64,000 bases of DNA from Bacteroidaceae bacterium (GCA_017651245.1 JAGCDQ010000042.1:1-64000), one strand, 5' to 3'. Counted from the stretch's first letter, positions 53,911 to 61,892 are shown. The notes: a model not told the origin generated them from the letters alone. Made by a program: numbers and translations.

Positions 53911-56697
53911 ATGAAGAAGGGCACGCTGTCTATAATCATTATAGGCATCCTTATATGGACAGGATGCCTAATGTCTTGCGACCGCATTCCAGAGCAAGCA
54001 CTCCAACAGGCTGGTGAGAATCGTGTGGAATTGGAGAAAGTCTTGGCACACTTTAAGGATGACCCAGACCCTCTGAAATATCGTGCTGCCAAATTTCTCA
54101 TTGAAAACATGCCCTACAATTTCACCTATGAGGGCAAAACCGTCGAGGCATACGACAGTGCTTATCTTCAGATGGCAGACGAGCCGTTGCCTGAGCGCAA
54201 TCAATTTTTCAAAGAACGTACTGACAGCATCCGTTTCTCCGACAAAAGATTTGCTGTTGATGTCCAGATTATCAAAGCAGATTATCTGATTCGTGCCATT
54301 GATGAGGCATGTGATACGTGGCGACGCACCCAATGGCAGGATGATTATGACGAGGAACTCTTCTTCAATTATGTGCTTCCTTACCGAATTCTCAACGAAC
54401 CCCTTAGCGATTGGCGTACAGCTGTCGCAAAGGAACACCCTTATCTGTATGAGCCTGTTGTCTGGAGCAAGCGTGGTGAACAGATAGAGGCAGAAGATGC
54501 TGACGTCACAGGCGATGTCGCCGAAACAGAGAGCGCGTCGGAAGGGAAAATGGTAATGCTTGATCATGAGGGAACAAAGGTCACCTACACCTATACCGTC
54601 CCTGCCGAGACCCGCAAGGTGCTTTTCCTTCGCTACACCACCACGGCTCGGCGGGCACGCGTCGCCTTGACCCTCAACGGCAAGCCTGTCCCGACTGCAC
54701 CCCTGCATCCAGCTAATTCGCTCAAGAATTTCTTGACCAGCCGAAGTGCTACTCTGGTCACCTTGAAAAAGGGTGTCAATACCCTCTCCTTCGCCTATGC
54801 AGGTGACACTATTGGACTGGATTATTTGCAAGTAACGGCAGCTGAGTCATATAATCCTGAACGTGCAGAAGACTTTTCTCATGATTATTGCCAAATCAGC
54901 AACAAGAAGACGGGACGCTACCTGACGATTGGACTGCATCCCGACTCCCTTCCTTGTGTTGCCACCCTTAAGCGTTATGTAGAAGGTGACAGCACCCAAC
55001 TGCTACGCCTTGATTACAAGGGCTATGCCTGCTGGGGAATCTCCGTCTGCAACCCGGATTCTGATTTCTGTTTGGAAACAGAATACTGTAGCGTCAAACA
55101 CAATTCACCTGTTGGACTTTATCACTCACTTATCGGCAGTAACCAGAAATGGGTATTCCTCCCTACAGGTGATGGACATTACCGCATTATGAACAAGGAC
55201 AGTGGTCTCTTCCTCGAAGCCAAGTCTGTCGGGAAGATTGACACTCTTGCCCAGAATCCTTTCGCTGGCAAGGACACGCAGCTTTGGAAGATTGAGCGCA
55301 AAGGCAAGAATCCTGCCCCCAACACATTCTTTCGTATGGGCAGCGCCCTGTCCGAAGCATTGCGCATCTTTGACATCACAGGACAATATGAATGGATAGG
55401 TTACGAGAGTCCCCTGCCACCCCGTGCCACTTCATTGCTCAAGGGAAAGACAGGCAACTGTCGTGATGAGGCAGACTACACCGTTTATCTTTGTCGTAGT
55501 CTCGGCATCCCTGCAGCTGTCGATTTCACGCCGCATTGGGGCAATCGCAGCAATTCCCACGCATGGAGTGTTGTCATCCTGCCCGATGGCAAGGCTACGC
55601 CCTTCTACATGGGTTGCGCCCCTGCTGACACAGTGCATTACTATCATGGCTACAAGAAACCCAAGATATTCCGTTATCGCTTCCAATTGAATGAGCAGTA
55701 TGCCAACGACCTCAAACATGAGGAGGATGTACCCAATCTCTTCAACGCTCCTAAGTTCACGGATGTCACCGACGAATATTACGAGACCACAGACGTGACG
55801 CGTGACGTGCCTGCCGAATATGCCGACAAGCGGATTGCCTACATCTGTGTGTTTGACAACCGCAACTGGGTGCCCGTCTTTTATGGCAACATTCGTGACG
55901 GGAAAGTCACCTTCACCTCCATGGGACGCAACATCGTCTATATGGCAGCTTTCTATGAGCATGGACAAATTGTGCCCTTTGGTGAACCATTCCTCATCAA
56001 GGGTGATGGAACGGTTCAAACCATCCAACGCAACGAGAAGAAACGCACCACACTCAAGCTGTTGCGAAAATATCCTTTCATGGGTAAGGAAGACTTCTTC
56101 AATGCCCGTATGTCAGGTGGACGCTTTCAGGGGGCGAATCTGCCCGATTTCTCCGACGCGAAAACTTTCTACACGTTCGAGGGCTTGACCAATGGCAACT
56201 GGTATGAGATACCTGTCAATGATGAGGGTAAGTATCGTTACCTGCGCTACATCGGACCAATGGGTTCTCATTGCAACATCAACGAACTCGAATTCTATGG
56301 TGCTGACGGCACGAAGTTGTCAGGCATCATCATCGGCACCGAGGGTGATCCTTGGGCAAGCAAGGAAACAGTCTTTGACGGTGACATCCTCACTGGCTTC
56401 AGTGGAGTCAGTCCCGATGGTCACTGGGTGGGTTTGAAACTCTCGGTACCGCAACAAATCAGTAAGTTTAAATTCATTCCTCGAAACGACGGTAATGGAG
56501 TGGAGATAGGCGATGAATATGAACTTGTTTATTGGAAGGATGGAGACTGGGCACTTTTAGGCACGCAAGTAGCAGCCAGCAATGTGCTCACCTTCAAGAA
56601 TGTCCCCAGTGGTGGCTTGTATGTGTTGCGCGACAAGACCAAGGGGCATGAGGAACGCATCTTTACGTATGAGAAAGGCGAACAGGTGTGGTGGTAG
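53911..56697 (+). CDS. Transglutaminase-like lipoprotein with lectin-like and discoidin-like domains
   Basis: A 928-residue lipoprotein (CLMSC, Cys23). An N-terminal helical region is followed by a beta domain (about 180-310), a ricin-B-like segment (about 325-480, QLLRLDYKGYACWGISV and TQLWKIERKG), a transglutaminase core with Cys517 in GNCRDEADYTVYLC, His550 in SHAWSV and Asp559, and a C-terminal discoidin (F5/8 type C)-like domain (about 755-900, YLRYIGPMGSHCNINELEFY). The catalytic triad looks intact. It starts 22 bases after the GGDPGG lipoprotein gene, so both are co-expressed. It may cut or cross-link proteins or peptides at the surface. Confidence 0.82.
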   Translation: MKKGTLSIIIIGILIWTGCLMSCDRIPEQALQQAGENRVELEKVLAHFKDDPDPLKYRAAKFLIENMPYNFTYEGKTVEAYDSAYLQMADEPLPERNQFFKERTDSIRFSDKRFAVDVQIIKADYLIRAIDEACDTWRRTQWQDDYDEELFFNYVLPYRILNEPLSDWRTAVAKEHPYLYEPVVWSKRGEQIEAEDADVTGDVAETESASEGKMVMLDHEGTKVTYTYTVPAETRKVLFLRYTTTARRARVALTLNGKPVPTAPLHPANSLKNFLTSRSATLVTLKKGVNTLSFAYAGDTIGLDYLQVTAAESYNPERAEDFSHDYCQISNKKTGRYLTIGLHPDSLPCVATLKRYVEGDSTQLLRLDYKGYACWGISVCNPDSDFCLETEYCSVKHNSPVGLYHSLIGSNQKWVFLPTGDGHYRIMNKDSGLFLEAKSVGKIDTLAQNPFAGKDTQLWKIERKGKNPAPNTFFRMGSALSEALRIFDITGQYEWIGYESPLPPRATSLLKGKTGNCRDEADYTVYLCRSLGIPAAVDFTPHWGNRSNSHAWSVVILPDGKATPFYMGCAPADTVHYYHGYKKPKIFRYRFQLNEQYANDLKHEEDVPNLFNAPKFTDVTDEYYETTDVTRDVPAEYADKRIAYICVFDNRNWVPVFYGNIRDGKVTFTSMGRNIVYMAAFYEHGQIVPFGEPFLIKGDGTVQTIQRNEKKRTTLKLLRKYPFMGKEDFFNARMSGGRFQGANLPDFSDAKTFYTFEGLTNGNWYEIPVNDEGKYRYLRYIGPMGSHCNINELEFYGADGTKLSGIIIGTEGDPWASKETVFDGDILTGFSGVSPDGHWVGLKLSVPQQISKFKFIPRNDGNGVEIGDEYELVYWKDGDWALLGTQVAASNVLTFKNVPSGGLYVLRDKTKGHEERIFTYEKGEQVWW

Positions 56698-56822
56698 GGT
56701 TGGTCGAGAATTAAGAGTTAAGGGTTAAGAGAGGTGAGGGATGGTTTAGAGTTTAGGGATGAGAGTTTAGAGATACAGATTTCCTCTTGGAACATTATAA
56801 AAAAACTTAAAAACAAAATCTT
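56698..56822. repeat. Heptad-like repeats after the transglutaminase gene
   Basis: AAGAGTTAAGGGTTAAGAGA and GGTTTAGAGTTTAGGGATGA lie at 56712-56773 with a period of about 7 bases. No gene or terminator is seen. Confidence 0.6.
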
Positions 56823-56999
56823 ATCAAGAAATTTACAAACTTTTGTGGTATCTTTGCCACGCTATTCGTAACAACAACTATTATCCTGCTTGCTTCATGC
56901 AGCCAGGATGACGACTATTATGAGAGCGACATGTATACGTTGGCAGAAATGGGTACGCGAAGTGGGGGAGGTGATCCAGGAGGAATGACTGCAATATAA
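56823..56999 (+). pseudogene. Decayed second GGDPGG-leader lipoprotein (ATC in place of ATG)
   Basis: In the frame from 56823 the codons give a lipoprotein signal (KKFTNFCGIFATLFVTTTII then LLASC, Cys26), and then SQDDDYYESDMYTLAEMGTR followed by SGGGDPGG, which closely matches the leader at 53409. The expected start codon reads ATC, and no other start lies before the Cys. After GGDPGGMTAI a stop occurs at 56997. The following 57056 frame continues in another phase (-1). One start loss plus one frameshift would explain a broken gene of about 200 codons covering 56823-57427. A rare ATC start cannot be excluded. Confidence 0.7.
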
Positions 57000-57055
57000 A
57001 GGCAATTAAAAAATCAGCTGCTGTACAGAGTCAAGCGGCAGCAGCATGGGGACAG

Positions 57056-57427
57056 ATGATGGGAGATACTGCTATTCACGAATTTAGAGAAAGAGGGTTT
57101 CTTATTTATTATAAACATTCAACGGGAGAAATCTATTGTGGAGAAATTGAAGTTGGAACTGATTCATATGTTGATTTATATATCCCATCTAACGATCGTG
57201 AAATCTGTGCAACCTATCATTGCCATACCCCATTATATTATGCTCCGCCTAGTGATTACAGACCAACAGGTCCTTCCGATGATGATGAGGATATTGCGAA
57301 CAGTTGTGGCATACCAGGTATTGTGGAGGATTATAGTGTTAACATATTGAGGGGTGGCGCTCCTTTGAATCTCCCTCATAAAAGAAAAACTTATGGACCC
57401 TCAAAACGTGCTGATATCTATTTTTAA
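57056..57427 (+). CDS. JAB/DUF4329-like domain fragment
   Basis: A 123-residue frame without its own signal peptide. The same frame is open back to 56975, reading AIKKSAAVQSQAAAAWGQMM, so it probably was joined to the GGDPGG leader before a frameshift. HSTGEIYCGEIEVG, then CATYHCHTP and GPSDDDEDIANSCGI resemble the HxHP..SxxD zinc pattern of JAB-type domains, found as DUF4329 in polymorphic toxins. Metal ligands look largely kept. Either a remnant or a still expressed small effector. Confidence 0.55.
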   Translation: MMGDTAIHEFRERGFLIYYKHSTGEIYCGEIEVGTDSYVDLYIPSNDREICATYHCHTPLYYAPPSDYRPTGPSDDDEDIANSCGIPGIVEDYSVNILRGGAPLNLPHKRKTYGPSKRADIYF

Positions 57428-57462
57428 TTTCAATAATTCACCAACATAAAAACATAAAAGCC

Positions 57463-57951
57463 ATGCGAAGAACTTTATTATCCATTCTATTAGTGTTTTG
57501 TTTTCTTTCCCTCCATGCCCAGACTATCAATTTGAGCAAGATGCAATTGCAGCAAAGGAACGAGTATCTGTTGAATCTAGCTAAAGAGGTCACTCGGAAC
57601 TTTGGTCCCGATTACTACCGAGAGTACAAAGATCCTGAGATTTCAGAAGAAAGAATTTTTGAGGGGAAATGGGATAAAAGCCCCGAAGTGCAGCGATGTG
57701 TGGGTCGGAAGTATTACACGGTTACTTTCAGATATGACAGGACAAAAGAACGGCTTAATTGGCATTTTGCCTCTCAAGTGGATATTTGGGCGGATGACGG
57801 AGAACCCCAAGGGGTTCTTTTTGGAAGTGGAATTGGTGTTCATTTCTTCGAACGTCCTTACCGTCAATGGGTGAGAGATGGAATTAAAGAAAACGACAAA
57901 ATTCCATATAAAAATCGTCCTCTATTGAAGCCACAAGAATCAGGGGAATAA
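57463..57951 (+). CDS. Secreted hypothetical protein
   Basis: A 162-residue exported protein; the signal peptide ends near SLHAQ (residue 20). The mature part is charged and mixed alpha/beta (QRNEYLLNLAKEVTRNFGPD, then YYTVTFRYDRTKERLNWHFA). I do not recognise it. It lies 35 bases after the JAB-like frame. Its size and place would fit an immunity protein for that domain, which is speculation from position only. Confidence 0.65.
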   Translation: MRRTLLSILLVFCFLSLHAQTINLSKMQLQQRNEYLLNLAKEVTRNFGPDYYREYKDPEISEERIFEGKWDKSPEVQRCVGRKYYTVTFRYDRTKERLNWHFASQVDIWADDGEPQGVLFGSGIGVHFFERPYRQWVRDGIKENDKIPYKNRPLLKPQESGE

Positions 57952-57962
57952 TTCCATCAATG

Positions 57963-57992
57963 GCAGTGCGGGACTGCGAAGCCTCGCACTGC
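57963..57992 (+). promoter_or_regulatory. Hairpin between the secreted orphan and the Pro-rich peptide gene
   Basis: GCAGTGCG (57963-57970) pairs with CGCACTGC (57985-57992) around a 14-base loop. No T run follows, so an RNA-stability or processing role is more likely than termination. Confidence 0.5.
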
Positions 57993-58048
57993 ACTTCTAA
58001 AAACATATAAAGACATCAACAGTTTAATAACTATAAACAATATCGCGT

Positions 58049-58276
58049 ATGGAAACAAGAATGAATCTGAAAGGAACCAAAAACAACACAAACTACCGGA
58101 TGTACGAACGCCCGGATGTACCCAATAATCCCCAACGTCCCCGGCGTCCGAGAGTGCCGAGAGTCCCGCCTGTATCCCCAGTACCTCCAGTACCTCCTGT
58201 TCAGCCTGTCCCTCCTGTCCCCATAGTACCGAAAGTACCATCTGTACCTCCCCTGGGAAAACCATCCGAAAAGTGA
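58049..58276 (+). CDS. Pro-rich small protein (75 residues)
   Basis: The N-terminal 25 residues are polar (METRMNLKGTKNNTNYRMYE). The remaining 50 consist mainly of Pro, Val and Arg in VPxVPP repeats (PRVPRVPPVSPVPPVPPVQP) and form a polyproline-like tail. There is no signal peptide. It directly precedes the SLATT-like gene, and a second small protein with a similar tail follows that gene. The conserved arrangement of tails on both sides favours a real gene. Confidence 0.6.
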   Translation: METRMNLKGTKNNTNYRMYERPDVPNNPQRPRRPRVPRVPPVSPVPPVPPVQPVPPVPIVPKVPSVPPLGKPSEK

Positions 58277-58308
58277 CACGCAATGATCGATTTCTTAAAA
58301 ATAGAAGT

Positions 58309-58854
58309 ATGGAAAATGAAAATGTAATAAAAGGTGCGAGTTGTCTGGATGCAACCGAGAATATCCTATGGGAAGAACTCAAAAAAGCATTAACGTACTA
58401 CAACGAAGCACTACTCTACACTGATCGTAATAGGAAGAAGACTCGGTGGGTGGATACGGTATTACTTATTATAGGTATTCTTGCAACCTTTTTCAAAGAC
58501 CTTGATGACCGAATTTCACCCGTCGCCTTATTGATTATGACAGCTGTTCTTTCTTGTAAATCTGACATTCTCCGCCTCTTCCAGAGTGAAGAGGAACTGA
58601 GCAAGTTGGATGCGATTGGCACGTTCTATCAGAACTATTTCTATGATGTGGAAAAAATCTTCTTTGATCTGCATTATAGCCGCATAGATGAAGAACAAGC
58701 AATGGAATGCCTCAGACAACTTCGCAAAACGGAATATGGAAAAGAGGTGGAATATAGCAAGTATGTGCGCAAGTGCAGCAAGGAGGATGATGAATACATT
58801 AAAAATGCTGTGGAAAGGTATTATAATAACTATATAAACATAGAAGACCAATGA
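58309..58854 (+). CDS. Two-span membrane protein resembling SLATT effectors
   Basis: A 181-residue protein. A helical N-terminus (about residues 15-45, ILWEELKKALTYYNEALLYT) precedes two close membrane spans, about 47-63 (WVDTVLLIIGILATFF) and 69-84 (ISPVALLIMTAVLSC), and a C-terminal helical domain (LSKLDAIGTFYQNYFYDVEK). This fits SLATT domains, predicted pore-forming effectors of nucleotide-signal defence systems. No nucleotide cyclase or SLOG gene is adjacent. A GTG at 58273 is an alternative start. The stop overlaps the next small gene by 4 bases (ATGA). Confidence 0.65.
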   Translation: MENENVIKGASCLDATENILWEELKKALTYYNEALLYTDRNRKKTRWVDTVLLIIGILATFFKDLDDRISPVALLIMTAVLSCKSDILRLFQSEEELSKLDAIGTFYQNYFYDVEKIFFDLHYSRIDEEQAMECLRQLRKTEYGKEVEYSKYVRKCSKEDDEYIKNAVERYYNNYINIEDQ

Positions 58855-58970
58855 GTAACAAAAAGAGTTCAAAAGTACGATTACTAAAAGATAACGTACA
58901 ACTAAAAACGGTCTTGCCCTCTGTCCCGAAAACTCCGAAAGTTCCCAAACCTCAAAAACACCAAAAGTAA
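58851..58970 (+). CDS. Lys/Pro-rich micropeptide (39 residues)
   Basis: The frame starts MSNKKSSKVRLLKDNVQLKT and ends VLPSVPKTPKVPKPQKHQK. Its ATG overlaps the stop of the SLATT-like gene (ATGA), which suggests translational coupling. The PSVPKTPKVP tail recalls the VPxVP tail of the protein encoded at 58049. No signal peptide or membrane span. Confidence 0.6.
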   Translation: MSNKKSSKVRLLKDNVQLKTVLPSVPKTPKVPKPQKHQK

Positions 58971-58994
58971 CTTGGAACGAGGTGAAGATATAAA

Positions 58995-60617
58995 ATGGGA
59001 AAAGTGCTTTGTGGAATTGTGGAACAACTTAAAAAAAACTATCAGCATAGAAATAATAAGCAGATGAAGGCCTTAACAATATATCAGTTCTTTACTGTAG
59101 TATTCAGCATTGCGTGCTACATGCCACCTCTCTATCTGTTCACCGATGCGCATCTGTTGCCAAAATGGTATTTGTGCATCGGTGGACTGACTGTGATGGG
59201 AATGCTTACAGCTGTGGCATTGTTGCGTGACAAACAAGGCTGTTCATACAGGCTCATCCCTCCTTTCTTCTGTAAGGTTTTCACGGCTGCAACCACTCTC
59301 GAATGCCTATGGGTGTTCGTATGCATCATGAGGGACGGATTGAGGCAAGGTGGTGAGGTGGGGACACTCGGCAATCCTGCCGAACTGGCATTGCATCTCA
59401 GTATAGCCATTCCCATAGTGCTGATGCTGGCAAGTCATTGCAAGGGGCGGAAATGGCAACTACTCTATGGGGCAGCATCCGTGCTGTTTGCCTTTGTGCT
59501 GTGGCTCACACAGTCGAGGACGGGACTGATTTGCCTTGCGTTGTATGTCGTGGCGTATGTTTGTGGCATCATCCATCGCAAAGTGGGCAAGAAGATGATC
59601 CGTCGAGGGATGTATGTAGTTCTAATGATTGCGGTTTCGGTGTGCATGTATGCCTATGTGTCTTCTCACAAGACCGCCTCTTCTTCAGGACGTGCATTCA
59701 TCCTGCAACGCTCATGGACGCTGGTCAAAGAGCATCCCTTCATGGGGCATGGACATCGTGGTTTCGAGCGAGAATACATGTTGCGGCAGGCGGATTATTT
59801 CAAAGAACATCCTGACAGCGAGTATGCCCAGCTTGCGGACGAGATACGGCATCCGCTCTGTGAGTTCGTCTATGTGTGGGTGAATTACGGCGTGTTGGCA
59901 CCGGTGGCACTGCTTGCCATGCTGTTGCTGCCCTTCTGGAGGTGGTGGCGTGGCGACAGAAAGGTGCAATCATTCCTGTTGCCGATGCTTGCCATACTGA
60001 TCTTTTCCTGTTTCTCCTATCCATTCTATTACCCGATTGCATGGTTGACAGTCGGTGCATCCGCACTTTATGCTGCCAGACGGGTGTTGTCCCATTGGCA
60101 GAAACATCCTTTATCTCCCTATATCCTGTTGGTGATCAGCTTCGTCGTCCTTGGCATTACAATTATCGATGCCGTGCAGGAGCATCGCTGGTACCAAGCG
60201 TACCGCCATTCCTTTAGGGAAGACACCGCCCTGAAAGAGTATGAAGATTTACACCCTTACTTTCATCGCAATCATGTTTTCCTTTATAGCTACGCCATGG
60301 CATCCTTCAAACGGAAGAATTTGGATAAGGCAAAACAGATGATTGCCGAATGCGGACAATACTGGAGCGGCTACAACCGCGAACTCTTGGCTGGCGACAT
60401 CTGTTACTATCGCAAAGAATACAGAGATGCCACCACACACTACCAGATGGCACACAACATGTGCCCCGTCCGCTTTGCGCCCCTCGAAGGACTCTACAAA
60501 GTCTATGGTATCACAGGTGACACACTCCACCAACAAGAAGTGGCAACCCAAATCGCCACAAAGCAAATCAAGGTCAACTCCACGGATGTCATGAGAATCA
60601 AAATGGAATGTAAATAA
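58995..60617 (+). CDS. O-antigen ligase/PglL-like membrane protein with C-terminal TPR
   Basis: A 540-residue inner-membrane protein with about ten spans (residues 25-400) and a soluble TPR-like tail (about 420-535, FKRKNLDKAKQMIAECGQYW). The Wzy_C signature region contains WLTQSRTGLICLALYVVAYV and GHGHRGFEREYML. The family joins glycans to lipid A core (WaaL), polymerises O units, or moves glycans to proteins (PglL/PilO type). No O-antigen genes are near, and it follows the small-peptide genes after 24 bases, so a protein or peptide target is thinkable. The start at 58995 is followed by other in-frame ATGs, including 59064. Confidence 0.8.
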   Translation: MGKVLCGIVEQLKKNYQHRNNKQMKALTIYQFFTVVFSIACYMPPLYLFTDAHLLPKWYLCIGGLTVMGMLTAVALLRDKQGCSYRLIPPFFCKVFTAATTLECLWVFVCIMRDGLRQGGEVGTLGNPAELALHLSIAIPIVLMLASHCKGRKWQLLYGAASVLFAFVLWLTQSRTGLICLALYVVAYVCGIIHRKVGKKMIRRGMYVVLMIAVSVCMYAYVSSHKTASSSGRAFILQRSWTLVKEHPFMGHGHRGFEREYMLRQADYFKEHPDSEYAQLADEIRHPLCEFVYVWVNYGVLAPVALLAMLLLPFWRWWRGDRKVQSFLLPMLAILIFSCFSYPFYYPIAWLTVGASALYAARRVLSHWQKHPLSPYILLVISFVVLGITIIDAVQEHRWYQAYRHSFREDTALKEYEDLHPYFHRNHVFLYSYAMASFKRKNLDKAKQMIAECGQYWSGYNRELLAGDICYYRKEYRDATTHYQMAHNMCPVRFAPLEGLYKVYGITGDTLHQQEVATQIATKQIKVNSTDVMRIKMECK

Positions 60618-60727
60618 AAATAACATAAATAAACTATAAGAGTAAAAAAATATGTAAAAACAGTGAAAAAACGTGTCTAAATGTCACTTTTTGAGCCACT
60701 TTATGTCAGTATGTAGAGAAAAAGCAT

Positions 60728-60735
60728 TACTTTTG
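60728..60735 (+). promoter_or_regulatory. -7 box of the Panacea operon
   Basis: TACTTTTG at 60728-60735, 44 bases before the start codon. No clear -33 element. Confidence 0.5.
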
Positions 60736-60778
60736 CATGGATTTATAAATCAAGAACTAACGACGAAAGGCTTTCAAT

Positions 60779-61351
60779 ATGACATTATTTGACAGGCAAA
60801 CGCTGATAGAAGCTGTGCTCTATATCCTCAATGCGACGAAGGGGGTTGACTTTTACCATGTGTTTAAGATTCTGTATTTCGCAGAACAAAAACATCTGGT
60901 AAAGTGGGGCACGCGCATTACGGCAGAGGATTTCCATGCGTATGATTATGGTCCTGTGCCGTCAAACCTGTATGGTGCGGTGAGAGCGAAGCGCAGTGGA
61001 ACCTCTGGATTTGGTCGGGCAAATCAGCAACTTCCAAGGATGTTCAATGATGCGATATCTTTTGCGGGAGAGGATGCCCCCAATGTGCTGTTGGCGAAGC
61101 GAAATGCTAATTTGGATTATCTTTCGGAATCTGACATCCAATGTCTGGATGAGTCCATCAAGGAGAATGCTCATTTGACCTTTAGTCAGTTAAAAGATAA
61201 ATCTCATGATAGTGCCTGGCACGAAGCTTATGACAATAAAGCAACGAAGGGTGACTTAATGAGTCCTCTATCCATTGCTCGTGCTGCTGGTGCTAGTGAC
61301 GAGATGATTGAGTACATTTCAGAACAAATGGAGGATGTAGTGTTGGCGTGA
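60779..61351 (+). CDS. Panacea (SocA/DUF4065-like) domain antitoxin
   Basis: A 190-residue protein with the Panacea fold pattern: VDFYHVFKILYFAEQKHLVK near residue 24, then FHAYDYGPVPSNLYGAVR. The helical C-terminus contains HDSAWHEAYDNK. Panacea proteins act as antitoxins against many unrelated toxins. The adjacent gene overlaps by one base (TGATG), the expected layout of a toxin-antitoxin pair with the antitoxin first. The pair lies next to a likely defence ATPase. Confidence 0.82.
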   Translation: MTLFDRQTLIEAVLYILNATKGVDFYHVFKILYFAEQKHLVKWGTRITAEDFHAYDYGPVPSNLYGAVRAKRSGTSGFGRANQQLPRMFNDAISFAGEDAPNVLLAKRNANLDYLSESDIQCLDESIKENAHLTFSQLKDKSHDSAWHEAYDNKATKGDLMSPLSIARAAGASDEMIEYISEQMEDVVLA

Positions 61352-61791
61352 TGGAGATAACGGGGGAAAAACTCAAAAAGCTGCTTACTAATACAATCGA
61401 AGTTGGTGATGTCTATAGGGTGAAAATGACAGCAAGAGATGGCATCACTCCCAAAGAAGGTGATGACTCACGCAATAAATTCTTTGTTGTTCTTGGCTTT
61501 GATGATCAGGGAAACATCTACGGAGGAGTCATTATCAATTCCAACATCAATCAGAATGTACCACAATCAGTGAAAGATTACCACATGCCAATATCATGTA
61601 AAAAGTACAAGTTCCTTATTCATGATTCATTTGTCAACTGTGCTAATTTAAAAACAAAGCCTATGTCTGATTTTGTTGGTTCTCAGAAATTGGGAAAGAT
61701 GGATGATGATGACGTGGAACTAATAACGGAAACAATTAAGAACAGTCCAAACGAAAAGAAAGCAAAGTTAAAACAATTCGGTCTCCTATGA
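61351..61791 (+). CDS. Putative toxin partner, PemK-like
   Basis: A 146-residue protein. VGDVYRVKMTARDGITPKEG, then SRNKFFVVLGFDDQGNIYGG and VIINSNINQ, recalls the small beta-barrel of PemK/MazF mRNA endonucleases. The ATG at 61351 is used; a GTG one codon earlier exists. The C-terminus is helical and charged. The activity is inferred from fold-like pattern and from the Panacea neighbour, not from a catalytic motif. Confidence 0.6.
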   Translation: MEITGEKLKKLLTNTIEVGDVYRVKMTARDGITPKEGDDSRNKFFVVLGFDDQGNIYGGVIINSNINQNVPQSVKDYHMPISCKKYKFLIHDSFVNCANLKTKPMSDFVGSQKLGKMDDDDVELITETIKNSPNEKKAKLKQFGLL

Positions 61792-61892
61792 ATTGAAAAG
61801 AGATTTTGAGAACTTTGGAAAATGACACCGAGGGCAGTTTTTTATGCCCATATTCCTCTCAATTACTGAACCATCAAATAAAAATATTCAGC

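Noticed and set aside
56844-56858. TATCTTTG at about 56851 as a promoter
   Set aside because: It falls inside the lipoprotein signal sequence of the leader frame and has no -33 partner at the right distance.
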